Shown in pieces: positions 23,350 through 36,110 of a stretch of DNA of 64,000 nucleotides (its first letter is position 1; each line of letters starts with the position of its first letter). Origin of the DNA: Isoetes taiwanensis. Taxonomy: Eukaryota; Streptophyta; Lycopodiopsida; Isoetales; Isoetaceae. The notes beneath the pieces are model-generated. The model ran no database searches. It had not been told where the DNA came from and saw only the letters and a list, made by a program, of their open reading frames with translations. The stretch spans positions 124,001 through 188,000 of the forward strand of contig JAJEKV010000051.1 of assembly GCA_021234155.1 (NCBI GenBank). The letters are read 5' to 3'. The position numbers and the translations under genes are program-made.

Positions 23350-25275
23350 TTACCAAGAAAAAAAACTTTGCTTCCAAGCAAAGCTTCAGACAGCGGGCAT
23401 GCGATGCTTATAGAAGCGATTCTTATATTTCTTTATATTTCTTTCGTTCCCTTTTTTTATATCATAATATTAACATATATAAGGCAGTGTCCATTTCTGT
23501 TTGATGCTAATATTTTTTCCCGAGGAAAAAACCACGTCTTTAAAAAAGAATAAATGAAAACTAAAAATGAAAGGACGCCCCTTTCTTTCTCTCGCTAGCA
23601 CCTCGCAATCCCTTTTTGTTTACTATGGCTATGGCAGATCCGCTCTTCTATACCTCCTAACTCTCCTCCGCCTTCTACTGTATTGGCTATCAAATCTAGA
23701 GCCGCAGAATTACATTTAATAGAATCAATAATGGCGAAGAACAAAGAGGCTGAAGAAAGAAATTGGTTCAAAACAGGCTCTAAGATGTCACCAAAATGCT
23801 CACAAGAGAGAAAGGACATTGATTTGGTTTGTTTTTTTGTTTTCATGTATATATCTATGCAGAAGGGGAGAGGTAATGGTTAATATAATTATGGCCATGG
23901 CCAGAATAAGAAGGAAAATGAGCTATCATGGCCATACCTCGCCCTAGATCTAAATGATGGCATTATTAAGCTGAGCATGATTGAAATTAAGTGAAAGATT
24001 TATAAAGCTCTTGTTTTTGCTATTCTGAAAGCAAAAATTTATAAAGCAAACGAGTCAAATGAACCCAAGGCTATGCATAACCAAAGTAGTACAGATCTTA
24101 TTATTGACAAGTTTAGCAGACAAATCTAACCATTACAATTGACACTCATATGCAGTCATACTGAAGGAGGCTATGAAAATAACAATCTGAATAGCATAGA
24201 GCAGGATGGCAGGTCTGTTATTTCCTAACTTATCCCGGCGTTCTCATCTACTATAACATTCTTGGTTTGAGGCGTCATGCAGGTTTATAACTCAGAGACC
24301 CCGAGGCTCTTCATATATTGGACTGTGAGTTGTCTTAAACCGAAAATTCTTATTTAGGCCTTGGTTAGTTTCATTCGTCTCAGAATTGTTCCATTCTTGC
24401 ATAGAGACGCATACACACAAACTGGCTGTGGCAATCTACTCGTGAAAAGCTTGTGCAAGCAAATAACATCGCTTTGGGTGGATCTTCTCACGTACCCTCT
24501 ATCAGAGTCACTGAAGATGAATCAAGTAGTAAAGGCAAGAATAATAATTCTTCCTCATTATGACACCAAATTGCATCCCCACATGCTTGTTTGATTTACA
24601 AGTCATAATCAATTATTCTCTATAGTTTTCTTGGGTATAATGCCATTTATGGATGGACCCAAGGACAAGCTTGTGGTGAAAGTGCATCGGGTCGGCTGAA
24701 ATTTGATCCGCTATTTGGGAGCATTTCTGAACTAAATGATCTTTTCACCAAAGATAAGGATAAATCCATTAAGGTCAATCCTTCGATACCTATCTCGATT
24801 CTTTTCGAGTTAGAATATCAAGTAGTACTTTTAATTACAAGAATCGCTCTACAATAATCAATTCAACAAGAATTCTACCCTTAATACAACTACAATCTAA
24901 GATCTTGTGTCAAGGATCTATGACAATGAAATTGAAGCATACATTAGTTTGGACTACAAATGAAGTTCAATGCCACAATCATTTTGCAAAGCATAGACCA
25001 GATGAATAAAAAAAAGGATGCACGCTCTGCCTACTTCTCTCCGCTCATCTATTTAGGCATTTCAACTTCTTTAGTTTGCTCATAACAAATGCTTAAAAGA
25101 GTGACATTTTAGCTAAGCAAGATTTATCCAGCCATGACACCTTAAGCACTTTAATTATATCAAACAATCATTTACGTGACACCTCAATGCCCTATGGGGA
25201 AACACTCAATGTAATCTCTATTCTAAAGTCTTCTTCCGCTGTGATAGGTTCTATACGCATAAAATTAAAATTTCT
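23350..25275. other. No recognisable gene
   Basis: Mixed-composition DNA with short frames on both strands (23595-23846 minus, 23683-23883 plus, 24361-24594 plus). None carries a motif I recognise, and no clear repeat is present. Confidence 0.45.
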
Positions 25276-25344
25276 CGACGATAGTTAAAAAATAATGATT
25301 TTTAACAAAATACGATTTAACGCGATACCGCCGCAATCTTCGCT

Positions 25345-25765
25345 AAGACGCCGTAAACCTTCCGTGAAATGCAGACAAAGGAAAATGCGTTTTCGGCAGA
25401 CACAATAGAAAGAATCGCTGCTACGTAGCGATCGTGCCCCGACATTCGCAGACGCTGAAAGCTTTTCAGGATAAATAAGACGCTGAAAATTTTTCACAGA
25501 CGCTTATCTGCCTATTTCATGACGCTGAAAGGGGCCATGCAGAAACTGGTGAATACGGCGAAAAAATATCAAGAAAAACAATTCCGCTGTTTGAAGATTT
25601 TGCCAGACGCCGGTAAAAACATCCAAATCAAGCAGACGCTGAAAATCAAGGTGACTGGCGCGCTTGTTTCGCTATCGAAAAATTTGCTCGTGACGCTGTT
25701 CTCAAGGTTTCACAGACAAAGGAAAAATTTTCACAGACATTTATATAGTTGTTTCAAGCAGACGT
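25345..25765 (+). repeat. Interspersed GACGCTGAAAA motif cluster
   Basis: The core GACGCTGAAA recurs near 25451, 25480, 25520 and 25632, with relatives AGACGCCGTAAA near 25344, AGACGTTAAAAA near 25761 and CACAGAC(G/A) phrases, in about 400 bases that are GC-richer than their surroundings. Spacing is irregular (about 30, 40 and 112). A 112-residue plus frame (25519-25857) covers part of it; its composition (Lys, Gln, Phe) looks ordinary but I recognise nothing in it. Confidence 0.6.
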
Positions 25766-25859
25766 TAAAAATCTTCCGACGAATTGTTTTTTGCCGTATT
25801 TTATGCTTTTATACCAAGAAATATGTGTCAGATCATACAATTCATACGATTCCGTGAGA

Positions 25860-28450
25860 TAAAACGCATGTATTGAACCTATCCTGCTCTCAAGTATGGA
25901 ATACCCTAAGAATAATTACTAAAATGTAGAGGTACAAATTTTGCCATATGTTGTGGGACGATGGGATTAGTATTTCATTTTCGTCACAGACGAGCCGTTG
26001 AGGATGAATGTCACACTTTCAGAGTCAGCCAAGCAAAGATATCCAAAGTGGGACACGCTTATGCTCCGGGCTGATTGACCAAGGAGCCGCTACATGATAT
26101 CGCACCTAATTTCTAAGTAAGGCCACTGGACATACATTCAGAAGCACTGACTTGAGGGCTCATATGCCCTCAAATAACCATTTAATCGATGTCATAGCCT
26201 TTTATCACGCTTACCGCTTTTTCCTCTCAAACCCTTCTGGGTTTAATCCCGCAGCACGTGACCGCCGTGACTTTTTGTATCATCCCATAAATGATTGGTC
26301 TCCGTGGACGATAAAAACAATTCTATTCTATTCTATTCTATTTAATGAATCATCAAGTATGAGAGATAAATATGAGCATTGGCCATATACAGGTCAATTA
26401 AACACAGTTAAACAGATCCTTAAACACAGTTTCGTCCATGCTTGAAGCCAAAAAATTTAAATCAAAGTTACAACTAGTTACATGTTCTAGTGGCCCCTCT
26501 AGCCTTAAGCTAAGTTTTGAAATTTGCACACTCTCTTTATTTTCAGAATCTATAATTTTCAAAATTTGCAAGCTTGAGTTGCTCTGAGAATAGAAAATTT
26601 TGAGCTCCTTCTAGATGCATCCTCTGTTCTGCACCTTGTGTGCTTTAGGATTGCCCCCTGATACATGACTGCATATATAGCAAAGAAAGATGATTTGGAT
26701 GAATAATATCATTAAATCATTATTTTGCTACCCTCATGTTTGACATGCAATGTGCATGGACTATCATCCATTAATGACAGTGCCATGAAAGAAAACTTGT
26801 GCTTTTGTGGAGCTTTCAAATTTAGCAGATGTACCAAATTTAGCAGTGATTTCTTCAATTTTGCAACTACTGAATCGACAATTACTAGTTCTATTTCACA
26901 AATAAAACATATGTTGATAATTAAATTAGACCGAAACATGGAATGTCACGTTCTGATTCTCAGCTCGAACCTTGCCACCTCCGTGAGTGGGATCATTGAC
27001 AGGATGTCTAGTGGTAGGCATCAAATGATTATAATATCTATGCAAAACCTTACAATTGCCTGCTACAAATCAGGCTTTGAAAAAATAACTGACAAAGTTG
27101 CACAAACGATATGGTTGCTCATAATCTTTTTTGAAACAACAAACTATTCTGCAAGATTAATCTCTATTACATTACCATGAGTCCACATCACTCTAAAATA
27201 ATCTTATCCTCAACAATTGTAATCGTTTCAAGAGTTGCTGCATGTACATATTCTACAATAGAAGATAAGCAAGGTTTGTTCGATTGTTTTCAATAGACAA
27301 TGACCTTTATCTAGACAATGACCTTTATCTGCTTTGCCTTATGACATTGCAAAGTCAAATCACTTGCTTGAGTCCCAATCATGAATTGTAACCAACCCTT
27401 GTGTCTATATATAACAAATACATATAAATACATTATCTAGCTTCATGTGCTCATTCCCAAAAGATCTCCAAATCCAAGGTTAGCATTGAAAAATTGGCTC
27501 TAGAATCTTAATAAATACATATAAATACATTATCTAGGTTCAATGTCCAGCCTGTTGATCTCTAGATGAAATCACAGATTTATTTTCCATTCTACCAAAG
27601 ATTTTGTATGATTCCTCGAACTTCATTTGGCTTTATGCTGGAATTTTCCGAAGAGGTTAAGTTTGTGTTAGGTGGAAAGCTTCGCATGCCAAAGCATTTG
27701 CAGCAGGAAAAGCACCTAATAAATGGACGACCTATATTGACAACCCCAGCCCTGAGGTCAAGATTATGAGGTCAAGATTATAGTCTGTACTCATATTGGC
27801 TAATGGATTTTGAGTTAAAAGAGACATACCTCTACCATAGTTCATCTCTTCCAGAACCAGCACATCATAGCGAGGGATCTGATCTTATCATGTACATAAT
27901 AGTCACATTTTTAATGGAGCAGTGATACAAATTCAGACATTAGAATTGTTGATTGACCAACGGTTAGTTACACAGTGCGGCTTTCTGAAAGTTGCCACTG
28001 ACCATTAGTCAAGAATACGATCATTGGAATGGAATGTGGAGCATAAAGTCAATGAAATGGTGCTAATAAACATTGCTCATCCCCTGTTCACAACTTTTCC
28101 AACCTATTAGTTATAAGCTGCCTTAGACCATTTATAAATCAATACAGATAAGACACTATGCAAGCTTCTAAATGAGCCAGGTGAGGATGCTATGATCACT
28201 AGAAGTTAGCGTAACATGTCCAGTCGGTGCCTGACGTTAAGAATATGGTCCTTGCATGCACCATGTTCATGGCTTCAGCAATGCGCATGCCAGCAAGTTG
28301 AGATATTTATGACTAGTCTAATGCTAGACACATTGTTTACAACATAATCAAGCTCATTAGTATTCGGACAATAGATGCAGCACGTGCAATAATGTGCAAT
28401 AATGTGCCAGAAGCTTTGTACTATTGATCAAATTCCATAATCTTCATGAG
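25860..28450. other. No recognisable gene; two short duplications
   Basis: Frames at 26152-26445 and 26725-27180 (151 codons, Cys- and Ser-rich start, no known motif) are the longest; neither is supported as a gene. AGACAATGACCTTTATCT occurs twice in a row near 27296-27331. The phrase AAATACATATAAATACATT with ATCTAG occurs near 27417 and again near 27511. A run of ATTCT repeats lies near 26320-26341. Confidence 0.45.
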
Positions 28451-28453
28451 CAT

Positions 28454-28518
28454 GTTGGGTGCATGTCCTGAACTGCACATGAGTTGTTGGGTGCATGTCC
28501 TGAACTGCACATGAGTTG
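28454..28518 (+). repeat. Exact 32-bp tandem duplication
   Basis: GTTGGGTGCATGTCCTGAAC followed by TGCACATGAGTT occurs twice with period 32 and no mismatch over two units, which implies a recent duplication. Confidence 0.95.
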
Positions 28519-28655
28519 CTCGTCGCTTTAGCTACTCATGTCCTTTATCATAAATGGAGATGGCAAAGAAGCGTTGAGATTCTTTCAACGTATGTGTGTA
28601 GAGCTGAAAAAATAGAGAAATGCATCTTTCAAATTGCTCTGATGTTTGTCCCAGT

Positions 28656-29000
28656 CTAATAGCCTTGACAAATGGTATATTTGTATCTTCTTGCTCTATC
28701 CGTGATAGGCCAGGGATAAATATCATCATTGGCACTGCACTCATCAATAGGTACACCTACTAGGGAAGAATGGGCAGTGCAGCACTGGCGATTGAGAGTA
28801 TGCAGCAGAGAGATCAGCTTGTATGAAATGCCCTGATTTATCATGTATACACTAGGCAGCACATCCAGGCAGACGTTGAAAGGAGTATTTCTTGTTGCAT
28901 ATCTTTTTAAAGTTACAAATTGCAAATACTCTTGCAAACTAAACAATTTATCTTTTACCTCTTGAAAGTTGCAACAAACTTTTGGCATGCCTGGCACCAC
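28656..29000 (-). CDS. Unrecognised ORF, 114 residues
   Basis: An open minus frame with ordinary composition, including CNFQEVKDKLFSLQEYLQF and CLDVLPSVYMINQGISYKL. It lies just before the GT47 fragment but on the opposite strand. No family recognised and no signal peptide. It may be chance or a decayed exon. Confidence 0.25.
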   Translation of the reverse strand: MVPGMPKVCCNFQEVKDKLFSLQEYLQFVTLKRYATRNTPFNVCLDVLPSVYMINQGISYKLISLLHTLNRQCCTAHSSLVGVPIDECSANDDIYPWPITDRARRYKYTICQGY

Positions 29001-29131
29001 AAGTCAGCATCTTGTTTCGTGGTTTTCTTTAGGCATAAGTTGCAGGCATTGTACTACATTGTCTGGTCTCTATTATTGTAGCTTATGTACGCTTTTACCT
29101 TGAAATATGAAGGCTTCATCAATACAAAGTT

Positions 29132-29575
29132 ATGTTAATAAGAAAACTATATCAAACATTCTACGAAAGGAACATACTTAAAATAAATACACAGAAGTTT
29201 CAGAGACTCTTATTCCTACTCAGAGTGAAGGCAGTCTGGCAAAATAGTAATAAATGGAAAGGACAGACCGATTGTTATGTTCTGGAATTAATTTTTCATT
29301 CCCACATACTTTCCAATCCCTGTTTGACCATAAATCTAGCAGCTGCAGATGTATTGTTTATTCCCTATTACATTGGCTATGATTCTCTCAAATATCTCTA
29401 TAAATCTTCTCCAAAACAGAGTATTCCCCATGGATTAGATCCGGTTAATTGGCTCAGAAAAATGCCACGAAGAAATTGGAAAGGGTTGGGGTTGCACACC
29501 ATTTCGTGATCATGGGAAGAACAACTTGAAATTTTACTCCGATTTTCAAAATCAGTTTGTAATAGATTTCCGTAG
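29132..29575 (+). pseudogene. GT47 exostosin-family glycosyltransferase fragment (MUR3/XLT2-like)
   Basis: GT47 exostosin-type enzymes are Golgi membrane proteins that build xyloglucan and other wall polysaccharides. The frame contains VWQNSNKWKGQTDCYVLELI, FHSHILSNPCLT, AAADVLFIPYYIGYDSLKYL and HGLDPVNWLRKM, which follow in order the start of the exostosin domain of MUR3/XLT2-type proteins (usual pieces: YxLExxFHxRxxxxxCLT, AAxxFFIPYYxGxDxxRYL). After a one-base frameshift near 29500 the homology goes on as HHFVIMGRTT, matching the conserved DHFxVxGRTTWDF, but the Trp codon is a TGA stop. The N-terminal membrane anchor and the catalytic C-terminal half are not visible. A decayed copy or captured fragment. 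The 375-base open part is better preserved than most coding relics here. Confidence 0.75.
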
Positions 29576-29579
29576 ATAG

Positions 29580-32500
29580 AATGAAATGATTACTTCAAAC
29601 AAATTCTACAACTTTCATGCACCTACATTACCTGGATGCATGCAGACAGCCGTTTGTGCAACAGATTAGTTCCAGAAGTAGATTAGTCTAGCAGAAAATA
29701 CAACTGGCTCAGCAGCCCCTACAACGTTCAAGAATGTAGACTGGAAACTCCAAGCGACTGCACATTATCCGCTATTCAAAAGATGCAGAAGTGGCCCCTA
29801 GTATATTTTTCTCTGATCAATCTGCTAAAAACATGCCAGGGAATTTACCATCCTTCTTTCCAATCAACCTGTGCGCCAGTGCTCGACTTTTCCTTCAATC
29901 CTGAATTCCAAAATGCAGAATTGCAGCTACCTTCTCTGGGTAATTATAATCTGTTATCATCACATAATCTCATTTTTAAGCTCAGAATTACCTGTGTTCA
30001 AGAAACTTGGTTGCCTCAGGAGATTCGCTGGCCTTGCTAAGCCAGCTTCTACTAAGGAATTTTAAGCTCGGGGCGGCTGCATCTCCAAAACCCCAACATG
30101 CCCTGATTCTCAAAGATTTGCACAAATCGTCATAGCTCCCTGCCTTTGGATATGAAAAAAAGCAGAACACAGCTTTCCTTGTAATGACGGCGGCCCTAGG
30201 TATCTTTAACTGCCGAAATGAAGGGACGCCTCACATGTGACGTCTCCGGCGCATAGGAACGGGAACGCAGACCTAAAATCTAGAACGGGAACTGGATGGA
30301 TTGGAACGAGAACGGCAACATCCGAATTTTAAAATTTAAAAACCGTTTTGGCGTTCTCTTTGCCTCGTGAATTTACAAGAAATTTGTCATGGCATACGTA
30401 CGGCCAGCGTCGCCATTGAGTATTTTGCTGTTCTTTGGGGACAAACCTTTACGTGGTATGTGGCATATCTGCGATATACGCAGATATGCCAAAGATATAC
30501 CGTGATCATAAAAACCGGCAGTGCTCGAAGTGTTAGGGTCGCCAGCCGCTGTTTCCGTGGATGTTGTGCAAACCGGGCTAACCGGCCAGGTTGTTCCGCT
30601 TTCACGTCCGGATTCGACTAATCAAGTGGGTTGTGAAGATTAATCGTGCTTCTGGGGTCGGATTTGAGAGAGATCAAGGAAAATGATGGAAAAGGGAGCT
30701 AGAGGAGGTAGGGCAAATGGAAGAGGCGCACTTGGTGAATCTGAATTTTAAGAGTTTATGTAACGAGCCGCCGTGATTCTTCTTTACCCTCGCTTTTGTC
30801 CATTCCTCCATGGATCTTGTTTCAAAGGAATTTGCTCTCAAGAAGGTATGGTATCTCATTAATTGTATCCTATCAGGTGCCTTTCTTCTCAGGTCGCTTC
30901 TTTTCCTTTATATGTGCTTATTTCTTGCTTAGCCGGGTATAGGAGTTTTGAAGTAGTAGGAGAGCCATGGAATCAAGTTCACCTTGCAGTGGCATATTTG
31001 TCCATATGTGCCGCATAAGTCACTTCATTATGCATCTCTCATTCCATTACCCGTTACCTAAATACACCGCTTTTACAGTCATGTGGTAATCTTGGCACTT
31101 ATTATCCCGGGTCGTCATTCATGTAGCATGCAAGACTTTGCACTGTAAAGTGGGATCTATGTTTGCTCCACAATACTTTTATATGGTTCATCTCACTGGC
31201 TAGTAGGGATATACAACATTATCAAGCATGATCCTAGTATATTTCAGCGCTTGTCTCCTGTGGCACATTCTTGACTTCTTTAAGAGGAGAAAGAAAGATG
31301 ATGGGTACTGGTGTATGTTGTCAAATGGGATTCCATCATTTGACCATGTCCATCTATCAATTCTTAATTATTTATTATGGAGAACATAGGGTGCAAAATG
31401 AGTTTAGTTTTCATATTGGTGGTAGGAAAAATGTAGGGTTGAGGCTTTATTTCACGATTTGGGACATTTCTCGACAAGTATCAATTCAGGTAATTAGTTT
31501 GCTTGAGGAACAAATGCGATGTCATATGTTAGTTTAAGTGTGTGTTGTTTTACCGCAGTCGGGTTCCTTCCCCGTTCAGCCAAGTTAGCCTATATTGGTC
31601 ATATGAGCATACCTCATGAAGTTCCTGAGCATGTGTCGAGCATCTTTTACAAATCAATACCAAGTAATGCTGCAAATTGCTTTTGTTATGATTGAGGTAT
31701 TTAGGTTACATGAAATATGATATCATATTTTGGCTGATGCATTCTGCCGTCCTTTATGCTCTATATGAAGCTGCAACAATGCCTGGAATTGTTGCGAAAT
31801 AAGCAACAATATCTAAGAATCTTTTCGACCATCAAGGCCAATATATTGATGCTTTCCCTTCGCGATAAAGATTGTTCCAACACATCGCACTAATTTGGTG
31901 GACGAATTTATGTTCCTAAATCAATTGATATTAATGGGCCTTGTCTTCAAGTAATAACAACTGGTTTCAAGAGACTACTCAACAGAAATGCATATGGTAT
32001 GTGATACACCTCGTGATTCTTTATGCTATCTATGTATTATTTCCATTTGACACCCGCTAAGTGCTCGCTATGTATTGCCAAGTAGGCGCTTATGCTTCAG
32101 GACAACAATACTTATGACTCTCTATCATGCTTTTTCATTTGGCGCAGCAATCTTCTTCCTAGTTGCTCTATTTTTCGTGGTTTTTGGATCGCTGGAATTA
32201 ATCTATTTTTCCGCCATGCCTTCGCGGCGGCGGGGTTCCCCAGCACTTGCCCCATCCTTTTAGTCATATAATGTATGCATGGCATTATGGGACTCGCAAA
32301 AGATATAGAGTTTGAAAAATCGCACAAAGTGCCAATCAGTGGATTTTAATAGGTCCAGCCTGACTTGCCGCTACCGTGAATAGATTGCTTTACACTAACT
32401 GTAGCAATACGATGTGCCACCAATCTTCTCTCACTTTATAACCCATCCGCCAATTCATTTCGTCACGCTTTGTGTGTGTAAAATATTTGCCAGGCCAACA

Positions 32501-32810
32501 CCGTGACGGCTAGAAGAACGATTTTGTTTTGGCTTAATTGGGGATACTGATTATTGGATGTACTGCTGTGTTGTCCGGATATAGATATATATGGACCTGC
32601 ATAAGAAAGATGATAACTTTGAGCAAATATTGCTCGAGGGCTCCGTACTTTCTACGGAGTCATTGCGATGTTTTGACACATTCTCAGTTCCATCTGACAT
32701 AGCTTAACTGCGACTCCGTACATTACCTCTACCAATGTGCTGTGCATCAAGAGAATACCAAAGATAACAATATAGGTTCAATTGTCCGTGATCAAGGGTT
32801 CTCACCGTAA
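29580..32810. other. No recognisable gene
   Basis: Short frames only. A GGAACGGGAAC-like phrase recurs three times near 30257, 30292 and 30314. A small palindrome, CATATCTGCG-ATATA-CGCAGATATG, sits at 30464-30488. No protein family, tRNA or transposon end recognised. Confidence 0.45.
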
Positions 32811-32818
32811 ATAGGGTC

Positions 32819-32965
32819 TCAAGATTTGAGGCCGCTATCGAGGACTTCCACTAAAGTTCCGTGGGATGGAAGGCGGGAAGTTGGTAGTCCATATTCTTTT
32901 GGCAAATACCCATCGAGAGCAAGAGAAGGTTCTAACATTATGAAGAAGATTGCCATAAATAACAT
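32819..32965 (-). CDS. Possible small secreted peptide ORF (weak)
   Basis: From the Met at 32965 a 48-residue frame begins MLFMAIFFIMLEPSLA, which has the look of a cleavable signal peptide (hydrophobic core, small residues at the end), then LDGYLPKEYGLPTSRLPSHG and an acidic tail. An upstream in-frame Met at 33022 would add 19 residues and place the hydrophobic core internally. No family recognised; no cysteines, so not a defensin-type peptide. May be chance. Confidence 0.2.
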   Translation of the reverse strand: MLFMAIFFIMLEPSLALDGYLPKEYGLPTSRLPSHGTLVEVLDSGLKS

Positions 32966-33099
32966 ATATGCATTTTGAGGAAAATTTGCAGGGGAAGCAA
33001 TGTAATCTACTACATACCTCATGAGAGCTCATGTTGAATGTGGGCATGGTCCACTATGTGTGATCCCCGCCAGAAATTAGTTGAGATGGTCGGACCATT

Positions 33100-34600
33100 T
33101 TTTTGAAGGCCCAAGAGGCCATAGCATGCTAGGGCTTACAGTGATCTCAGACCGCTTTTCCAGCTTGTTTATTCAATAGTTTGAAAATTCAAACGCGGGC
33201 CAAGGGGCGCCGCCTTTATAAGTTGATTTTTTCTTTTCGCAAACCCTAGACCCCACTCATTGAGCACTCAAAAACTCAACCCCTTGTTGGTACTTGGTCT
33301 ACTAGTATGATGTCTATATGCAAGACTTCTAGTTGATCGACATAACTAGTTGTTAGCATCAAGCTAGAAATTGAGATATTAACGGGCGTTGGTATGGAAG
33401 ACGACTTCCGATGTTGCCTTTAAAATGCTCCACTACTTGTGCTACCAACTACTTTTACAAGTTTTCTTTATGTTCGAAATCCTTATTGGATAGCACACCA
33501 AATAAGGCTACTACATGTGTGAAGAGGCTTTCTCACCCTAAAAATTTGAACGAGGCTGAGATCGCCATCTAGAACAAGCTCGATTGTCCCTTGTTTTTCT
33601 TTTTTGAGGTCAAAGTTGGGGCACCTCGGTATTATGTTCTAAGAGTCTCTTATTTTTGACTAGAAACTACAATCGTTGTTGGGCATAAATTAAATCGGTA
33701 AATCATACATAGTAGTAATGAGAGAAAAGAACATTATTAATTTAAATGTACTCCATCGTTAAATGTTTGAGCTTTTTCCCTTCCTATTTTTCCTAGTTGG
33801 CCTGATTAAATGTTCTATACCTTTCCCCTTCCTTTTTTCTAATCACTGATGTTAAATATTCTATCTATTTATTTATAATATTCTATTCTATCTATTTATT
33901 TATCGTTTGTCTTTCTCCCAGATCCCTTCCTTCTTTTTTCTAAGCCAAGAAGTCCAATAAGTCAAAGCCGCCATATTCAAGGACAGCCGACCACATCCGA
34001 CAGACTTCAAGCCCGGGCTTTTGCTTATGCGGTATAGGTATGATTGTGCAAAATACTCCTTCGCCATGGAGGGCAACCTCTTCCGCAGCAAAGAGACCTT
34101 GTTTTTGTTCACTTTGCGCAAAAGATATTGGATGTAAAAGATACTCTGCAAAAAGAAGAAATAGTAGAAAATGTAGCCATTGTAAAAAGAAAGTTTGTGC
34201 TACTAGGAACTTTGTTTGAGAGACCCAAAGAATTAATGTTGTGGTTACGTTTTGCGCCGTGATGATTATTCCGCGTCTCTGTATGCAATGTATAAGAATT
34301 CGTTAACCTAACCAACACTGGCCAAAGAAAATGCAATCAGATGGTCTACATGTAATATAAATCTTAAACACAGTAAGGCTTCTAGAATGCATAACAAAAG
34401 TATTTCCCTAGGGGTATTTTCGTTCTGCTAATTTGTGTTCCGCAAGTTGCAAAAAATGTTATATTGCAAGCATTTCTTGTTTTAATCGATGTAGCCTCTC
34501 CATGCCCTAAAAAGTAATGCTCTTTTGAGGCATGTGCTTTATGCTTGATAATTGAAATAAATTAAAAAATTCTTCATGACATAAAAAATGCTTTTTCTGC
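33100..34600. other. Possible LTR-like or promoter-like stretch, no gene
   Basis: Near 33210-33260 GCGCCGCCTTTATAAGTTG resembles a plant or LTR core promoter (TTTATAAG), followed 30-40 bases on by AAACCCTAGACCCC. No second copy was found in the window, so an LTR is not supported. TATCTATTTATTTAT repeats near 33862-33903 are simple sequence. Confidence 0.3.
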
Positions 34601-34603
34601 AAC

Positions 34604-34680
34604 ATCCAATCAAATCTTACACATGCCAATCACACATACAATCCAATCAAATCTTACACCTGCCAATCACTTATACAATT
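34604..34680 (+). repeat. 37-bp tandem duplication
   Basis: ATCCAATCAAATCTTACAC followed by TGCCAATCAC occurs twice with period 37 and very few mismatches. Confidence 0.9.
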
Positions 34681-34859
34681 TCCACAATTAGATTCTAGCT
34701 ACCATATTTAATTTACTAAAAATGTTCCATTTTTTGGCACCTCGTGTGGCAAGTTTTTAAGGTGTGGCACAGAATCAATGACTATCATTTAGGTCTCTTT
34801 GACATCTTTGGGCAAACAAAATATTTTTTCAATGTTGTCATCGTGTTAATGGCATCGAT

Positions 34860-34996
34860 CAGATCAATTATAAAAAGCATATGCATGAATACTGAAATAA
34901 CAATTGATAACCATTAATAAAAGGTATAACAGATCAATTATAAAAAGTATATGCATGAACACTGAAATATCAATTGATAACCATCAATAAAAGGTA
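34860..34996 (+). repeat. 70-bp tandem duplication
   Basis: AGATCAATTATAAAAAG starts at 34861 and again at 34931; the two 70-base units differ at only about five positions. Confidence 0.95.
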
Positions 34997-35689
34997 AAAA
35001 ATAAACCATCTATTAGGTAGTAGCCAGCAATTACATATCTTCACATTGAAGAAACCCCCTTTAACAGCTTTTATCTGATATCTTTCACTTGAGGGAACTT
35101 CAATGACATCAAAATGGGGTGCATAGAAAGAACCACAGGTTTTAAGAAATAAGAATGAACAAAGAATGTAATAGTAGTAAATAAAAGGACCAAAGCATCA
35201 GAGGAGTCTTAAAGCTTCAACTACGATGACCAAATCTTGCAGCTTCATTGTTGGAAATCATTAGTTTCATTGCTAAAAATCATTACCTTGTTGCTAATTA
35301 TAATAGTTGCTTTTCTCGTCGTCTAGCATCTGCAAAATGCAAAAACAATAACACTCAGCATCATACATCACCAAATCAATTTGCAGGAACCGTAAATGCT
35401 TTGACAGACTATATTTTCACTCACTTTTTAGGAAGCTTCAAAAAGCACAAATATCTATTCTTGATTGTTCCTGCTTCTGGAAACGGAGAAGAAAATGTTG
35501 TTATTCAAATGTCTCAGACTTGATGTTTGGCATAACTTAAAATTTTGCATTTACAACTTCTACAGACTGGTCATGTTTCTTTAAACATCCGAATGAGCAA
35601 TAAATCCTTTGCTGCCTCTACTTCATAAGGACTTCTTCGAAAAGCTTTATATCGAAGTTAGCATCAACAAAGAAAACAGGAACATCCCT

Positions 35690-36110
35690 AAACAAAATAT
35701 GGTCTTGCATGAAATCCACTTAGAATAAGCTGAGGATTCTTTCAATATCATTGCAGATTCTACATGTCCCAATCAATGTTGTTCAGGCAGACACACTAGG
35801 TTTCGGTGGCATATGAAGAACTATTAACTCTGCCTCTTCCAGCCATTCTACTGAACCAAGCATGTCAATAATTTAATTGAAATGCTCAAATATAGGCACT
35901 ACTACATGACAATCCTTCATGGAAAACAATATATGACAACCTTCATTGAATAGACCAGTAAGGCTATAGGCAAAAAGAATGTTGCATAAAGAAAAATCGT
36001 TAAGTTGAATGCCCTCAAGTTGCAATTGTTGGAGCATATGAAAAACTTGCTTTCCATATCCATGCTGGGCATGTCCTACAACCATGGTAGCCCATTTCTG
36101 CTAGTTCAAG
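35690..36110 (-). pseudogene. PPR (PLS subfamily) protein fragment
   Basis: PPR proteins bind organellar RNA. Reading from about 36110 down: WATMVVGHAQHGYGKQVF, LQLEGIQLNDFSLCNILFAY, SLTGLFNEGCHILFSM and VVPIFEHFN, then, across one stop, DMLGSVEWLEEAELIV, MPPKPSVSA and TLIGTCRICNDIE. These match the last P/L/S motifs and the E-type C-terminal end of PLS-class PPR proteins (usual text: AMIxGYAQHG, VLSACSHTGLVDEG, HYxCMVDLLGRAG, PDxxxWxxLLxACRxHxNxE). Stops replace the conserved Trp and Tyr/Ala positions. Upstream repeats are not visible, so only 130 or so residues of a 500-900 residue protein remain. The open part is 35873-36085. Confidence 0.75.

Noticed and set aside
24660-24860. Possible organelle-derived segment (frame with ISELNDLFTKDKDKS)
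   Set aside because: No plastid or mitochondrial gene could be recognised over more than a few residues.
33180-33330. Solo LTR
   Set aside because: A TATA-like site and AAACCCTAG alone are not enough; no second copy or TG/CA borders were seen.
34044-34336. Overlapping plus and minus frames of about 70 residues
   Set aside because: No motif on either strand, ordinary length for chance in AT-rich DNA.
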